Part shown: piece after piece, positions 1 to 11,616 of the stretch
Position numbering within the stretch: position 1 is the first letter of the stretch
How the letters are laid out: every line of letters begins with the position of its first letter
Assembly: GCA_025738555.1 (NCBI GenBank)
Contig: JAOVFP010000019.1
Coordinates: 1,488,001 to 1,552,000 of the forward strand
Origin: Cyathus striatus
Lineage: Eukaryota; Basidiomycota; Agaricomycetes; Agaricales; Nidulariaceae
Direction of reading: 5' to 3'
Length of the DNA stretch: 64,000 nucleotides
The notes under the pieces: model-generated
What the model was told of the DNA's origin: nothing
Database searches by the model: none
What the model saw: only the letters and a program-made list of their open reading frames with translations
Position numbers and translations under genes: made by a program

Positions 1-529
1 AAGAAGGTTTAACAGTTGTTTTTTTTAATAACATTTCGAAAGTTGGCTTTGTAAAGCAAGCATTCTGCTTGCACCACAAAAATGTGGCTTTCATTCTTTT
101 CATTTCCGTACCTCACTGTATCCTCATTGTCAATTACAGATACTTACCTCATTCATTACCGTCTTTGTATATCTGTCGTACGTACGCTCTGAGAAATCCA
201 GCTTCGCATTCCACCCCTTTATCTCTCAAATATGTGCTCACTGGATCTGAAGGATGGATGGACATCCATCCACTCGCATCATTTCTTTGTCAAGAGGATA
301 CCGCCGAGAAAATATCCTCCTCCGCAGCTTTCTAGTAGAATCCTTTTTATACCCAATGCCTACCTATCAAACTTATATATTATTTGATGTTCATTGTTTC
401 TTTTATCTCAAAAATGAAATTGCTTTACTGCTGGATACGAAGTAATGATATATTATAGTTTCATATATATTAGGCATTAGTTATCTAATCTAATCTAATC
501 TTCAAGATAATATGAAGGGAAAACAAATA
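1..529. other. Intergenic, 3' of the terpene synthase
   Basis: No supported gene. About 40-335 is similar to 53800-54045 and is listed separately as a dispersed repeat. A short run of TCTAA units lies near 484-500. The short ORFs here show no coding similarity that I recognise. Confidence 0.5.
40..335 (+). repeat. Dispersed repeat, copy 1 (similar to 53800-54045)
   Basis: Both copies share, in the same order, a TTTCATT..CCGTACC block, a CTTACTTATAC-like block, a GGATG..GGAC(A/G)TCCATC block and ACTCGCAT..TTTCTTTGTC(A/G)AGAG followed by ATAC. They have diverged with small gaps. No terminal inverted repeats or target duplications were seen, so the repeat class is unknown. It could be an LTR fragment or a copied flank of an F-box gene, since copy 2 abuts an F-box fragment. 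Confidence 0.5.
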
Positions 530-1695
530 TCAAACCTTCTTAGGAAGAAGTTCAACAACACGGTGCTTCTTGATTTGTTGTCCATGTTTTCCGAAATAAC
601 GCTCAGAATGGAATGACCAATGAAGAGAACCTATATATAGTTTTTGCTGTTAGCTATAAATATGTAGAAAGTGATTACATGATGCACCGACAATCCAGTT
701 TTGGAGCCCGTCAATGTAGAGTGCGACATCTCTGTCAATTTCCTGACCCCATGAGGGCACCATCTTCCTGTCTGCTTCGAATCGATCAATGCTGTCTTTG
801 CATTGTTGACCAACAATATCAACAGCTCCTTGTAAATCGACTTTATTTTCGTGCATGATAACATAGATCATGTTGTGAGCATCGGAGCATGCTTGTTCAA
901 CGTTGTACGAGAAGAGATCCTGCTGAGAATTAGAACTAATTGATCAAATCCAGTGAATACCTTACGTTAGACCACGTTACAAGGTCGTTTGTTGCTTCCT
1001 CAAGCGACTGGATGATAGGATGTTCGACGACTTCTTGGGGTAAGTCAATACCAGCAGCGAATTCTATGAGCTGAAAACTTGGTTTTAAGCTGCTATTATC
1101 CCTGCAAGTAGCAATATATGATTCGAGGTCCGGAATTATATCCTGAACTCTATTGGAAGCCTGCTGAGATACTGCTTTAAAGAAGAGGTCCATGGTATGA
1201 ATGAATCACTCTCGACACCCTGGGCCTGCGGATTGCATGAGCCTTGCAAAGAATCTGAATGATTTCAACGAAGATTAATTAGCATGAACACCAACCACTT
1301 CGTATTGCATGGATGTACGACTTCGTCATCAGACTGGCCTTCTTGTCGGTGTCAAATCCAATAGGGTCACGCATCACACTCATGCAACATGCATGTATGC
1401 TGATTGTTCCTTCTACGTCGAATTCATCCGACACGTCATCGAGGTTGAACAAGAGGTTCGTGAAGTCAACACAAACCCTAAGATGAAACATGTCTGCATC
1501 TGGGTAACATGATGCTGTCAATTCTCCAGCCTTCAGACCCATAAATGTGATTCGCTGTTTTTCATCGTGATTAATGGCATCCAGCAGCCATTGCTCTGAT
1601 TCACTGGCAGCTTCATTGCAATTAGCATTAGTGCGGAGTGGGTAAGAGCAATGAGAAACTAGGTTTGGAAGTACGAAAGAGAATGATGAACTCAT
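530..1695 (-). pseudogene. Fungal sesquiterpene synthase, complete but for one in-frame TGA
   Basis: A class I terpene cyclase would convert farnesyl diphosphate to a sesquiterpene. Four exons (1319-1695, 966-1254, 679-919, 530-630) give 336 codons, the usual length of the basidiomycete family, and all three introns keep phase. Seen directly: the aspartate-rich motif DDVSDEFD near residue 86, the NSE motif NDLFSYNVE near 222-230 spanning an intron, and RYFGKHG near the C terminus. The only break is TGA at 1206-1208 (codon 142), in ...GPGCRE*FIHTMDLFF, where relatives usually carry Arg. The flanking sequence is coding-like and no alternative splice site skips the codon in frame. Starting at the downstream Met (1193) would lose the aspartate motif. 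No P450 or oxidase is adjacent. It may be a recent pseudogene, a null allele or a sequencing error. Confidence 0.85.
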
Positions 1696-2517
1696 AGTAG
1701 AAGAAAGAATGAGAAAGACAGTATGTACATGGGTATTGTGTCGAAGATGTTTCGCATTCCGGTATATATACCAGTGAAAGTGTAAAGGAGCTCCATACAG
1801 ACACGAGTATGAGGTGTCGGATGCACTCACAATGATTTTTGTATAACAATCCCGATCCGATTTTTGATCTGCATTTCAGTGGCACTCGCTAAATACGTAG
1901 CAGTGTCATCTATTGGTTCCATGGAGGTCAGGTTTCTGCGTCATACACAATAACTCACACATCCATGTAAGGTGGGGAGTTGAAAGCCCAATGTCCTCAG
2001 TTCTGAAAGCTATAGCACCCATTGAATGCGGAAAGTCATTTTTTGTAACAATACTCCACATGAAGCGGGGCCCACATTAAGTTAGTAGAGCATTAAAGTT
2101 AGTCACTCAACCCCAGTCACCAGTGTTCGATGCAAGCTTACATAGAGTGCCTGAGTATGGGTACAGGAATGCGCAGCTGATAGATCAAAATATGTTGTAA
2201 AAAACTGTTAAGAGGTGAGTTGCTTAGCATATCTCGACAGTGAGGTGAAATAAGTATACTTGCCTTGACTTGGCCGTCAGTGAGATTTAGTGTTAAAATG
2301 TTAACATTTCAGCCATCTTCAAATAGAATTGTATTTCTAGGCTGATTTCTACCTATGTTATACTCGTAGCATTAAGTATATGCCTACCTTGTAGCATATT
2401 GTATGCACCAGGCATCTTGATTTTTGCAATGTTCAGAATGACCAAAGAATTACAGGTAACAGAATCCAGTTTTGCTCCAGTTGTCTGGTGGCATTGGAGC
2501 CAAACATGCTGTCAGAA
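1696..2517. other. Intergenic, 5' of the terpene synthase
   Basis: No supported gene. The region 1720-1770 holds a GGTATATATACC-like AT-rich stretch upstream of the terpene synthase start that could be its core promoter. The rest shows nothing I recognise. Confidence 0.4.
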
Positions 2518-2520
2518 TTA

Positions 2521-3470
2521 CACTGCGTGCATGCCTCGATATTTCAATGTGAAATAGCTTTGAAATATTGTGGAAATATTCTTTATATTACATCATTATT
2601 TCGCTTTGTAATACTCTTACAATTTACATACAATATTTCTCACATATTTGAAAGTCACAATAACAAAGAAATATTGAAACCCGGATCCCCATTTTCTTTG
2701 AAATGCTTTATTCAATATTTCAAAGGTTTTTCATCTATGAAATAACAAAGAAATATTTATTTAGGTAGTCACAATGAGCTTTGTCTACCATTGTCTCATG
2801 TTTGTGACATATGTCACAAGGTTCTTATCTAAGAGATCTTAGCAAGATCTTAGTCATAGTGGCATTGTGACATATGTCACGGTCATTCCACTTGTCGTCG
2901 CAGTTGTCACAGTTGTCACAGCTGTCCCACAGTGTCACACATGTCGCAGTCGTCACAGTCGTCACGTCGTCGTAGTTGTCACACTTGTCGCAGTCGTTGC
3001 AGTTGTCACCTGTGACAACTGTGACAACTGTGACAACTGCGACGACTGTGACGACTGTGACGACTGTGACAACTGTGACAACTGCGACAACTGCGACAAG
3101 TGTGATGACCGTGACATATGTCACAATGCCACTATGACTAAGATCTTGCTAAGATCTCTTAGATAAGAACCTTGTGACATATGTCACAAACATGAGACAA
3201 TGGTAGACAAAGCTCATTGTGACTACCTAAATAAATATTTCTTTGTTATTTCATAGATGAAAAACCTTTGAAATATTGAATAAAGCATTTCAAAGAAAAT
3301 GGGGATCCGGGTTTCAATATTTCTTTGTTATTGTGACTTTCAAATATGTGAGAAATATTGTATGTGAATTGTAAGAGTATTACAAAGTGAAATAATGATG
3401 TAATATAAAGAATATTTCCACAATATTTCAAAGCTATTTCACATTGAAATATCAAGGCGTGCACACAGTG
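2521..3470. mobile_element. 950 bp palindromic foldback element, CACTA-like ends
   Basis: The element is close to one full-length palindrome: the left half (2521-2995) and right half (2996-3470) are near-perfect reverse complements. It starts CACTG and ends CAGTG and is flanked by TTA on both sides (2518-2520, 3471-3473). CACTR ends with a 3 bp target duplication fit the CACTA/EnSpm superfamily. There is no transposase, so it would be non-autonomous. The arms are AT-rich with many AAATATT motifs; the centre is a 9 bp tandem repeat. ORFs on both strands are mirror images and not genes. Confidence 0.8.
2880..3112. repeat. 9 bp tandem repeat TGTGACAAC and its inverse
   Basis: Degenerate units of TGTGACAAC / TGCGACGAC run in one orientation right of about 3010. 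Their complements (GTTGTCACA) run left of it, so the array itself is inverted about the centre of the palindromic element. Between the array and the arms are GTGACATATGTCAC palindromes. Confidence 0.85.
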
Positions 3471-3667
3471 TTACTCCGGACAGTTTTGGACTCCATGAGC
3501 TCCATGATCTGAACTACTTACATAAGTAAGCCCCACTCTTCGATTGCTCTTTGATGTAATCTAATCCAAATTTGTAGTATCCATGACGAGTATCTATTCT
3601 ATTCAAAGTATTTTAGAGTCACTTACAGGCTTTGTATGAACGCCATCGGTTACTTATGCATTATGTA

Positions 3668-5265
3668 CAGCTGATTGCAAAACGTTAGAGAATTCGTATT
3701 GAAAACTCGTTTTGCACGTTGTTTGGTTTTGGAGCTCGGCTCATGCAAATAAACACCGGCATTACCAGCTACTAGCCTGTTTTGTGTAGTCCCACCAAAC
3801 GTTTACGTCGACGAGTCGCTGTAACTGTACTCTCTGAAGAATGTAACTACCTGGACACCTATTCCTCTATGCTTGCCCTCTTACAATGGCTATCAGAAAC
3901 CGTCGACATATCACGACACCTGTGAAGCAAAAATTCATTACTCAATGCAAATATCCACCTCCTCAAGTCATTGCGAGATCAAATGAAGTAAGCCTCAGCA
4001 CCGTCTACCAGCTTCGACGGTTGTATCGTCAGGAGGGTGTTGTTAAAAGAAAGGCTTTGCTTGTTGAAAGAAACCGTTTTTTCACTGCACTTGACACTGC
4101 TGTAAGTCCATTACTCAGCCTCCATCCAGAGGACACCTGATATGTACCTTGAGGAGCTTCGAAATGAATTATACGAGGCACGCGACATGTTTGTATCTAC
4201 ATCAACAATATGTCGCACTCTCAAGTTGCGTGGAAGTTGCGTGGATTTACACGAAAACGCGTACGCTTTACAACCTTTATTGCTTCCTGATGTAATGTAG
4301 CCTAGGTCTCTTGAGTGCGATGGAGATCGACATGCCACCTATCAAATTCATATCACTGAGAACTATAGGCCTGAGCAACTGGTGTTTGTTGATGAAGCAG
4401 GCGTTTACAGTCTAATAATTATTAAAAGGGTGACAACGAACTTGAAGAGGGAATGGAGATGGGCACCAGTTGGCTGGTGTGCATGGCGGAAGGACTTTTA
4501 TTCGTGGAAAACGGTGAGTTTAGTATTCCCCAGTGACTGCTTTTCTATGTTCTAATTAGTCTACAGCTACTCTGTTCTACCTGCTCCTTCCCTCAATGGT
4601 GTGCTTCATCTCGATGTAATTCTATGATCCTGGACTGCCGATCTATTTAACGAGTTCATCAATGGCTTACTTGACAACATGAACCCATTCCCTGGCAACA
4701 ACTCAGTTATTATAATGGATAACGCAAGTATTCACAAATCCCCTCATCTCAGGCCTATGATTGAAGGATGGTGAGTGCATATCAAACAATAATGCATTAT
4801 CACCAATATAACGGATTAATAGCGGGATGCGTCTTGAATACCTACCACCATATTCACCCAACTTCTATCCGATTGACCAGGGATTCTCTGCTATGAAGTC
4901 CTGGATTCGCAGAAGTCGAGATTCCGCTCGCGCTGAGTTACAAGGGGGAGCTGGGTGTGATTATATGGAATGTTATGGCAAGCAGTGTTTGGCTTAATGA
5001 CCTCAGAGAGTGCAGTGGGGTGGTATCGTGATTCAGGCTATCTCAGATAAATGTAAATATCATTCATGAATCATTGTTCCATGTCGTTCAACTGCACTTA
5101 GAATGCTACAACTTTTACTTGATTGAATATGCGTGGAGAGGCAAATGCGGTGGCGCGCCAGGAACTTTGTACATACTAGCTTGGTGTTAGTAAGGCCGGG
5201 CTCTATTTGTATGAGCCGAGCTCCAAGACCAAAATGCGAATTCTCTAACGTTTTGCAATCAGCTG
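3668..5265 (+). mobile_element. Tc1/mariner-like transposon, decayed
   Basis: Terminal inverted repeats of 29-30 bp begin CAGCTGATTGC at 3668 and mirror at 5237-5265. The similarity resumes further in with a GGAGCTCGGCTCAT block. TA dinucleotides flank both ends (3666-3667, 5266-5267), as expected for Tc1/mariner insertion. Length is 1598 bp. The interior holds a broken DDE transposase on the plus strand. Confidence 0.9.
3886..5060 (+). pseudogene. DDE transposase (Tc1/mariner type), broken
   Basis: The N-terminal part (3886-4138) reads as a helix-turn-helix domain with STVYQLRRLYRQ. A frameshift at about 4130 is followed by YLEELRNELYEARD in the next frame. A direct 11 bp duplication (AAGTTGCGTGG) near 4223-4245 breaks it again. 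Later pieces carry the catalytic signatures: FVDEAGVY (first Asp), IIMDNASIHKSP (second Asp) and YLPPYSPNFYPIDQGFSAMK (third acidic region, where Asp stands for the usual Glu). Several frames and stops are needed to connect them, so the copy is dead. Confidence 0.85.
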
Positions 5266-5393
5266 TAACTAACTTACTTTTGTAACTCGGTGCTGTGACA
5301 TTGTCTATAATGTAGCTTCAAGTTATCTCAGTGTAGCCTCAGTAGGAAGGGTCACAATCACAAATAACAAGAACACATACATCGACTCAAAGG

Positions 5394-6724
5394 TTAACTA
5401 GAACTCTTCTCTAACCCCCTTCTCAGATCCCTACAAATGGCATACACTTCGCAAGATCTTCCCTCATGTGCCAATGCAAGCCTCTCCATTTGCCTAATCC
5501 ACATATTCAACAACTCCCAATTCTCTTCACTTTCACCCCGTTCCTCCAAACAAACCATAACCTCCTTCATACATATCAAACTCACAAAAAAATACTCCCA
5601 CATCCCTTCCAATCCTTCTCTTTCCATATCGCGCAAGAGTAGAGTACACGTCGTGTATACCTCTTGTGCATAGGTCGAGTTTGAAAGGCTTGAGTTATCA
5701 GGGGTTGAGTCCATCATTTGGAGTGCATTGTAACGAATCCTGATTGACTGGCGTCGCACGTCGACGTCACCATCAATTTGGGAGGCAAGGCAGGATACGC
5801 AAGTGCATGTAAATCTGAAGCGTTCCAGGGCAACTTGTCGTTCTGCTGTGGGCCTACATGTGAGGGCATAGCTTTGTAAAACTTCTTCGCCCCTAGCTAT
5901 GGGCCTCGAAGCATGTAACTCATAAGAGAATGACGGTAGGTCCAGTGATACAGCACAATTCGGTTTACAACTTCAAATATATATATATCAGCGATAAGGG
6001 TATAAAAGCAACAAATAAAGAATCACTTATGATTGACCCTTGAGATCTCCTTAAGCACAACCCCGTACGTGTCATCTCCACTCCCAATAGAAGACCCTTC
6101 GAACACTAATGCACTCGTCGCAAGAATTCCAGAAAGCCTCGCATCCACATAATAATCATCCATCTCATATGCATTTGCAAGACGCAAATAGGCTTCTTGG
6201 TTCTCGTTACTCATCCTATCAAACGCTAGTCTCAGCATGGGCTCTGGAATAGCCAACGGTTTATTTATACACCATGAAGATGTTCCACATATGGTGCGAT
6301 GTGTTGTAGAGACCCACTTGCTGAAATCCTGAACAGCACCATGAGGTACGACCAGGAGAGGTCTCTCCGCAACTACCAAATCGCCCACTTGCAGATCCCG
6401 GGAAGCGAACATACCCATACCCATCGTGGGCATCTGTCTAATTTTGTATGCTGCTGACAGATGCTCGGGGGGATGAAGAGGGCGAAGGCAGAATTCTGGT
6501 GTTGAGGTGAGCTTGAATTTCGTGCGATTGAAAAGGATACATTCTGCAGAGGGATGGATGTCTGTGGTTGGAGGAATGCTAGTGCAGATAAGGGCCTTTG
6601 GAGGAAGATTGGTGGCATCTGAAGCCCCATGTATGAGGGAGTAGACATCGTTGAGATCGTCAGCAATGAAAAGTGCTATGATGCGTAGATCTGGAAGGGG
6701 CTTGACGGAAGCTTTGGTGCTCAA
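5394..6724 (-). CDS. SET-domain protein (SMYD-like), intact
   Basis: Two exons (6027-6724 and 5394-5970) joined by a 56 bp intron give 424 residues. SET proteins transfer a methyl group from S-adenosylmethionine to lysine. Visible motifs: MGMGMFASRDL (SET-N, SAM-binding side), the pseudoknot core RVNHNCKPNC formed across the splice junction, RGEEVLQSYA with the likely catalytic Tyr, and a post-SET CTCVSC. No MYND zinc finger is seen in the usual insertion place. The N-terminal 100 residues with ICTSIPP and PEFCL match the layout of the paralogues at 47722, 50752 and 57234. The start at 6724 is the first Met; a short upstream exon, as in the paralogues, cannot be excluded. The substrate is unknown. 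Confidence 0.85.
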
Positions 6725-6786
6725 GTGGCAGGACTTGAAGAATGAAATGGTGTCTACGACGACGTGATGTTAAATCCGATGATAAC

Positions 6787-7207
6787 TCACATAGCATGAG
6801 TTGCACCTGTTGTACCATAGTTGCCATTAAACAGATACATGTTTGCCTGGATCACATTGGCTCGATGATAAAGCCTCACAGGAGACGCCGGAAGGAAGAG
6901 ATGTTTGAAATGGCAGTGATATTGAGAATGAACTCGAGACAGCGCCAACATTGCAAAGACTAAGCGGGGCTGGCACACAAAGTGCAGATTGGACCTAAGA
7001 GACAATACCAATCAAAATATAGCAGAGATTGTGAGGCAGTGTATGGATGGGTTGAAGGACAACGAGGGAAAGACCATTGAACTTGTCCATTGTCTGAGCG
7101 CCGACAGTTGAGCACTGAGGAAGCAGGGCTCTACCTTCTTGTGCGTCGAAGAGATATGAACATGATAGAAAGCTTGTTGCTATGGACATCCGTGTTCGAA
7201 CACTCAT
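6787..7207 (-). other. Possible short gene, unrecognised
   Basis: Two overlapping minus-strand frames (6995-7207, 70 residues; 6787-7011, 74 residues) look less random than neighbours and could join as SLVVLQPIHTLPHN plus a following hydrophobic stretch. I do not recognise a family, see no clear splice sites, and give low weight to this being a gene. Confidence 0.15.
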
Positions 7208-7679
7208 TAGTCATTATCCAATTTAGATAGCAAGCGATAGGACCATCTGCTGTCACTTCTTCACCAATGGAAGACAAATGCAGACATATGGTGCCGTGGA
7301 AACACGAAAAGCTTAGAAAGAGAGCACCTGAAGTGTTTCCTCTATATTTTGTTATGAATGTATTGCAGCATGAGGTGCAGAAGTTTTTCTTCGAAGACTT
7401 CGGGTCAGAAAACCTTTAAGCTATATGATGTGATTTAAGTAATAATATATATAATACCCAGAGATATATAATGCTCATGTGGTTTTAGTGACGTTATTTA
7501 CAGAGGACTTGTAGTTTGCCTGTAGTGGTCCATTGGAACAAAAAAAACCAAGTGGGAACCTTCGGAACTTGAAAAGATAGTTTGGCACCGATTCGCACCA
7601 ATGCTTCTGAAACAAATACACAGCAAATACGCACAAATACGTCAGCGTATTCAGTTCGATTCTGTTAATGCAATAAATC
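7208..7679. other. Intergenic
   Basis: AT-rich with no coding signal. A short block near 7590-7640 repeats ACAAATACG(C/T)A-like words. Confidence 0.4.
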
Positions 7680-7775
7680 AGTAAGGCTGACTAGTGGCAA
7701 GGCCCGCTACCTGAAATTCTCTCTAATAGTTAAACATCATGATATGTTGCATCTGGTTTGAACTAATGTTCATCA
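7680..7775 (+). repeat. Dispersed repeat, copy 1 (similar to 38128-38215)
   Basis: Both copies contain TAAGGC(T/C)GA..AGTGGCA(A/G)GGCCC(G/A)CTACCT followed by a diverged stretch and GAAC(T/C)AATGTT. No ends could be defined. Confidence 0.55.
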
Positions 7776-9204
7776 AAATGACACATAAATTTATTGTTAA
7801 TTGATTGATTGTCAGTCCAATTCCAGTAATCCTTCGAATAATACCTGTAGTGCTTATCGATAATTTCACTATTGTCATGGCCCCAACATGGCCCAAGCCT
7901 CACAAAATACTTGGGTTTTATTCCACAATGAATAAGGCCAATCAATATAAAACTGACGAGATAAAATTTGTTGTCAAAAGATGGTCCTGGACATGGCATG
8001 AGATTTCAGCAATGCAAAAAGGAAACTTGTCGAAACAACATCACATGCATATGCATCACATTGAAACAATTCAGGAGGACAACTACACAACTAGTTACAG
8101 TGGAGCAACTTTATCACGAGTAAAGTACTAATGTATATTCACAATATTATAAAACCGACAATATAACATAATACTTGAAAGTGATGATGCAACATAAAAA
8201 ATACAAAGGAACTTCGACAATGTGGTGCCAGGAGTCTTAGCTCCCGCTCACTGCTGCATGTTTCTACTCTTATGAGCGATCAGTTTAGAGGCAGACCACT
8301 GTACATAAGGTATAGTGAGACATGGCATAGGATAGGCCTTGGATGATGATAATTGTGTGTGAGAGTCCACTTCAGCCTATCCTGCTCACTACAGTAAGAC
8401 CTGACATAACCTTGTGAAAAGAATAGGCATTAGTACATGAAGCGACGATGAGAGCACTACTTAGCTGTACATCAACACAAAGAGGAGACCACACTTACCT
8501 CTGTAATAGTACACAATGCCTATAGCCCTTCTCTCCTCCACCAATCTTTAGTACTTACTCTTTATCGACTGCAGCTGCCGGTATACACCATGCGAAGGGG
8601 AATCTTTAGAACCTAAAGTGATTTGGTTGAGATTTCGGTGCCCCATATCATCGAATTGGTGTGCATCGCAGTCTTCTCGTGCTCATTCAAATGGCAGCCT
8701 ATATGTGTAGTCCGGAATGTCGAGACTTTGTATTATTGAGCGAACGCATAGTGTGGTGAAATAAAAAGGAGGTAACTCTGTGGAAGGATGACGTTCACAT
8801 TGACGTTGTGGCTGGTTGGTATGTTTCCTAGTCTGGATGCAAAGTTCGAAAATTGTTAGGAAACATTAGATTCACACACATCATGTGAGGCAGGAGAAGC
8901 TCTGAGCATTTGGGATATGGGAATGACCGATATTTCGAACTCGTTTAAACTCCGGTTGATGGGAGGTGTTCACTCTGCAATATTTGGTTTTTCATCACCC
9001 TACATAACCCTACTACCTTAAAAGGTAGCGGGAATACTGCTATACCCACCTTGATCATAGCCTCACGGGCGGCCACAATGGTTCAAGTTATCTCCTAATC
9101 TTGCATACCCAGAGGTTCCATCGATCCTCGACCTCTAAAGCGACAGCGGTCACAACATACTTCAGGAGATGGATGAGTAACCCAGTGTAATGGGTGCAGC
9201 TTCG
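7776..9204. other. Gene-poor stretch
   Basis: No gene supported. The frames at 7763-8131 are AT-rich and read open on both strands without family likeness. GC rises near 8230-8600 and 9000-9170, but no exon chain could be built. Confidence 0.35.
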
Positions 9205-9262
9205 AGACAGGATTTGGAAGGGGTTTCGAGAGGGGTTTCAAGAAGGGGTTTCAGAAGGGGTT
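9205..9262 (+). repeat. Short tandem repeat of about 12-13 bp
   Basis: Four copies of an AGGGGTTT(C/G) unit. In one frame they encode a GF-x-(R/K) repeat (GFGRGFERGFKKGF) that runs on into coding-like sequence (FEAAEMTAE) before a stop, so they may be part of a decayed gene. Confidence 0.5.
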
Positions 9263-9869
9263 TGAAGCGGCAGAAATGACAGCTGAGTGAAAAGCTATTA
9301 TTGAACTAGAGAATAGGCTCATAGCGGATGCTGGACGAGAAGAGACTTTAGATGCAGAGGCACAAGATCAAGAAGTGATGGCTGGTATACACGAGGAAGG
9401 GGGAACGGCAGGTAGGGCCGCGATGTTACCGATAGTAAGCGTGCTTATATCTGACACCTCAGACAAGGGTGGATCAGATCGCTGTAAATATGGTACAACC
9501 CAATTAGAATAGTTATTAGAATATGTTATCTTACCAATGTGTGAGCAAATCTAGAATATGTGCAAGAATAGGAAAACTGACTTATCCATGCAAGATATTT
9601 ACAATAAGATCCGTGACCCCATCCGTTCCTAGGCCAATCGGAAAATTTTCAGAGGTTCGGTTCACGTTGCACAGGTAAAATCGGCACGAAACAATTGGAA
9701 CAATAAGCAGATGTATTACCCAATTTAGAATTTTCTAATGCATCTGACACATTACATATTTTATGGCATATTCTAATTGTTACAAAAATCGGGATGTACC
9801 ATATTTGCACGAACCCGATTTAGGCCTGTCTGAGGTGCGAAGTCTTTAAACCATGCTTTATTATTTCAT

Positions 9870-10735
9870 AGATCAATGACGAGATACTTAGACAAGGTTA
9901 GAGATGCCAAAATTCTTTTTGATCAATTAGTCTTGAACAGGCTTGAGAATGAAATGCTGTATCGTGACGATGCAATGCTAGTAAACCTAGGCAATCGAGT
10001 TGAATTTTTTTTATAAGTACAGGAATATGGCACACAATTTCTGATCATCTTCTGCTGTGTCTTATACTAGTTTTATTAGCGCGGCTGCAACGAAAGTGCG
10101 TCAAGAGCTCTCTTAGATCTGATACTCTCAGAGCAACTTCTCCTTTTTAACGAGAAAGAGTCAATTGAAGTCGCACTTTACAATGATGTGGATATTCCCA
10201 TGAATGAAGTTGATGCCACTGCTGAATATGCTTTTGTACGTCAAACGAAAGGACAAAGAGGTACTATGAAGTTATCTACTAGTATTCCTTATTCTCAATA
10301 TATTCAACAGATCTTATGAAGAACCATGTATTTGCAGAAGTGCACTTGGTAGCCAATGCAGTTTCTTGCAATGAGACAGTCGTCTTCGTCATTCACACCC
10401 TGGATATGAAAGATGCTATAGCGGACTCAAATGACCTATGTATCAGATATGCCATTCCTAGAAGGTATAAGTACGTTGATTACGGGGTATTCTTATTGCT
10501 TGATGACTCCTGCTCTCAGGTCCAAAGAAGTTCGGTATTGTCAAGAGAGAGGATGATCACTAGATAAATTATCTATCGAACATTTACACCGTCCCCGATA
10601 TGGGAAAGTTTGATATCTCTGTCGCAGCACAGGTCTTCCAAATCATGTCGAAATGGGTCAGTGCTATCTCGGGCTCCTTACTTGGGTTCTACTTTGCCTG
10701 ATCTCTTATTTATAGATAAGTCCCGATGGGACTAC
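9870..10735 (+). pseudogene. Unrecognised gene or gene relic
   Basis: Coding-like blocks lie in order on the plus strand: TRYLDKVRDAKILFDQLV (about 9876), ASRALLDLILSEQLLLFNEK with DVDIPMNEVDATAEYAFVR (about 10085-10250), a 10316-10567 frame starting KNHVFAEVHLV, and GKFDISVAAQVFQIMSKW (about 10600-10655). Spacers of 50-100 bp could be introns, but not every junction keeps frame. The style recalls the large hypothetical families of Agaricomycetes with a nuclease-like core, but I cannot name one. Confidence 0.3.
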
Positions 10736-11555
10736 GAACTTTGCTAAGCTACTTCAGGATTAAACGTTAAAAATCTTATGAGCTTATAATAGATGATACA
10801 CTGATCCCAGGAGTATTGGTCAAGCTTTGCTTGTCATGTACACTGCTCCAGGATATCAACTGCCGGTATCCAATGTACCAATACATATCCTGTGTATTAA
10901 TATTTCCGCAAATTTGAAGGTTATGCTAAAAGGATAAGATATCATTCAGACCCGACTCCAGCTGTCGATACCTGGTGATAGCCAGGAACAAAGAAGGCAT
11001 AATCGAGAGCATTCTTCCTGTTCATTTCGAATCGACCATGCGTTGACCGTCTTTAAATAGCATGTGATAGGTACATACTGCCCGGTACGCTCTAGGTTGA
11101 AACATCGATTCGACGTCATAACACCTTTCCACCTTGACCATCGGAGGAAGTGAGAACCGATAGCTACGGCTTACACCGGATTGCAAGGAACTACAGTAAC
11201 TTATAAGTAGACAATGCATTGATGTCGTCGAACTGAATAAGTAAGTATTCCCAAACATGTAAGTGATCAATGGAGCACTCACTAAGCACCGAGGGAATAA
11301 CGCTGGAAGAGAGCTCCAATGAAAGGATGAAGGCGTATGAGAAGTTTTTGGAGTTGCCTCGGCCCAGTTCTGCTCGCAGGGGATTTAGGTGGGCACCCCC
11401 GCAGTAGTACTTATCTGACTGTGCAAGAGCGGCCGCGCCCGGAATGAAATCATTGATATATCACGAGGTAAAGAAGGTACTTACGGAATGCTGATCAAAT
11501 GAATGGTACACCACACCTAACCTTATAGGTGAACAAGCGTGACAAACATCTCGCC
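10736..11555. other. Intergenic
   Basis: No gene supported. The 11022-11282 minus-strand frame has no family features. Confidence 0.35.
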
Positions 11556-11566
11556 ACATATAAGGC
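11556..11566 (+). promoter_or_regulatory. TATA-like element
   Basis: CATATAAGG lies about 55 bp before the start codon at 11617. It is followed by a C/T-rich leader typical of fungal transcription start regions. Confidence 0.4.
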
Positions 11567-11616
11567 GCAATGTTCCACAGCATCTCTGTAAGTCCCACCC
11601 CTTGCCCAACCCCCCA

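Noticed and set aside
2825..3166. Two 99-residue ORFs rich in VTVV and CDNCDN repeats
   Set aside because: They are translations of the 9 bp tandem repeat and its inverse inside the palindromic element.
2488..3464. Paired ORFs on opposite strands with the same peptide
   Set aside because: They arise from the two arms of the palindrome; AT-rich, with no family features.
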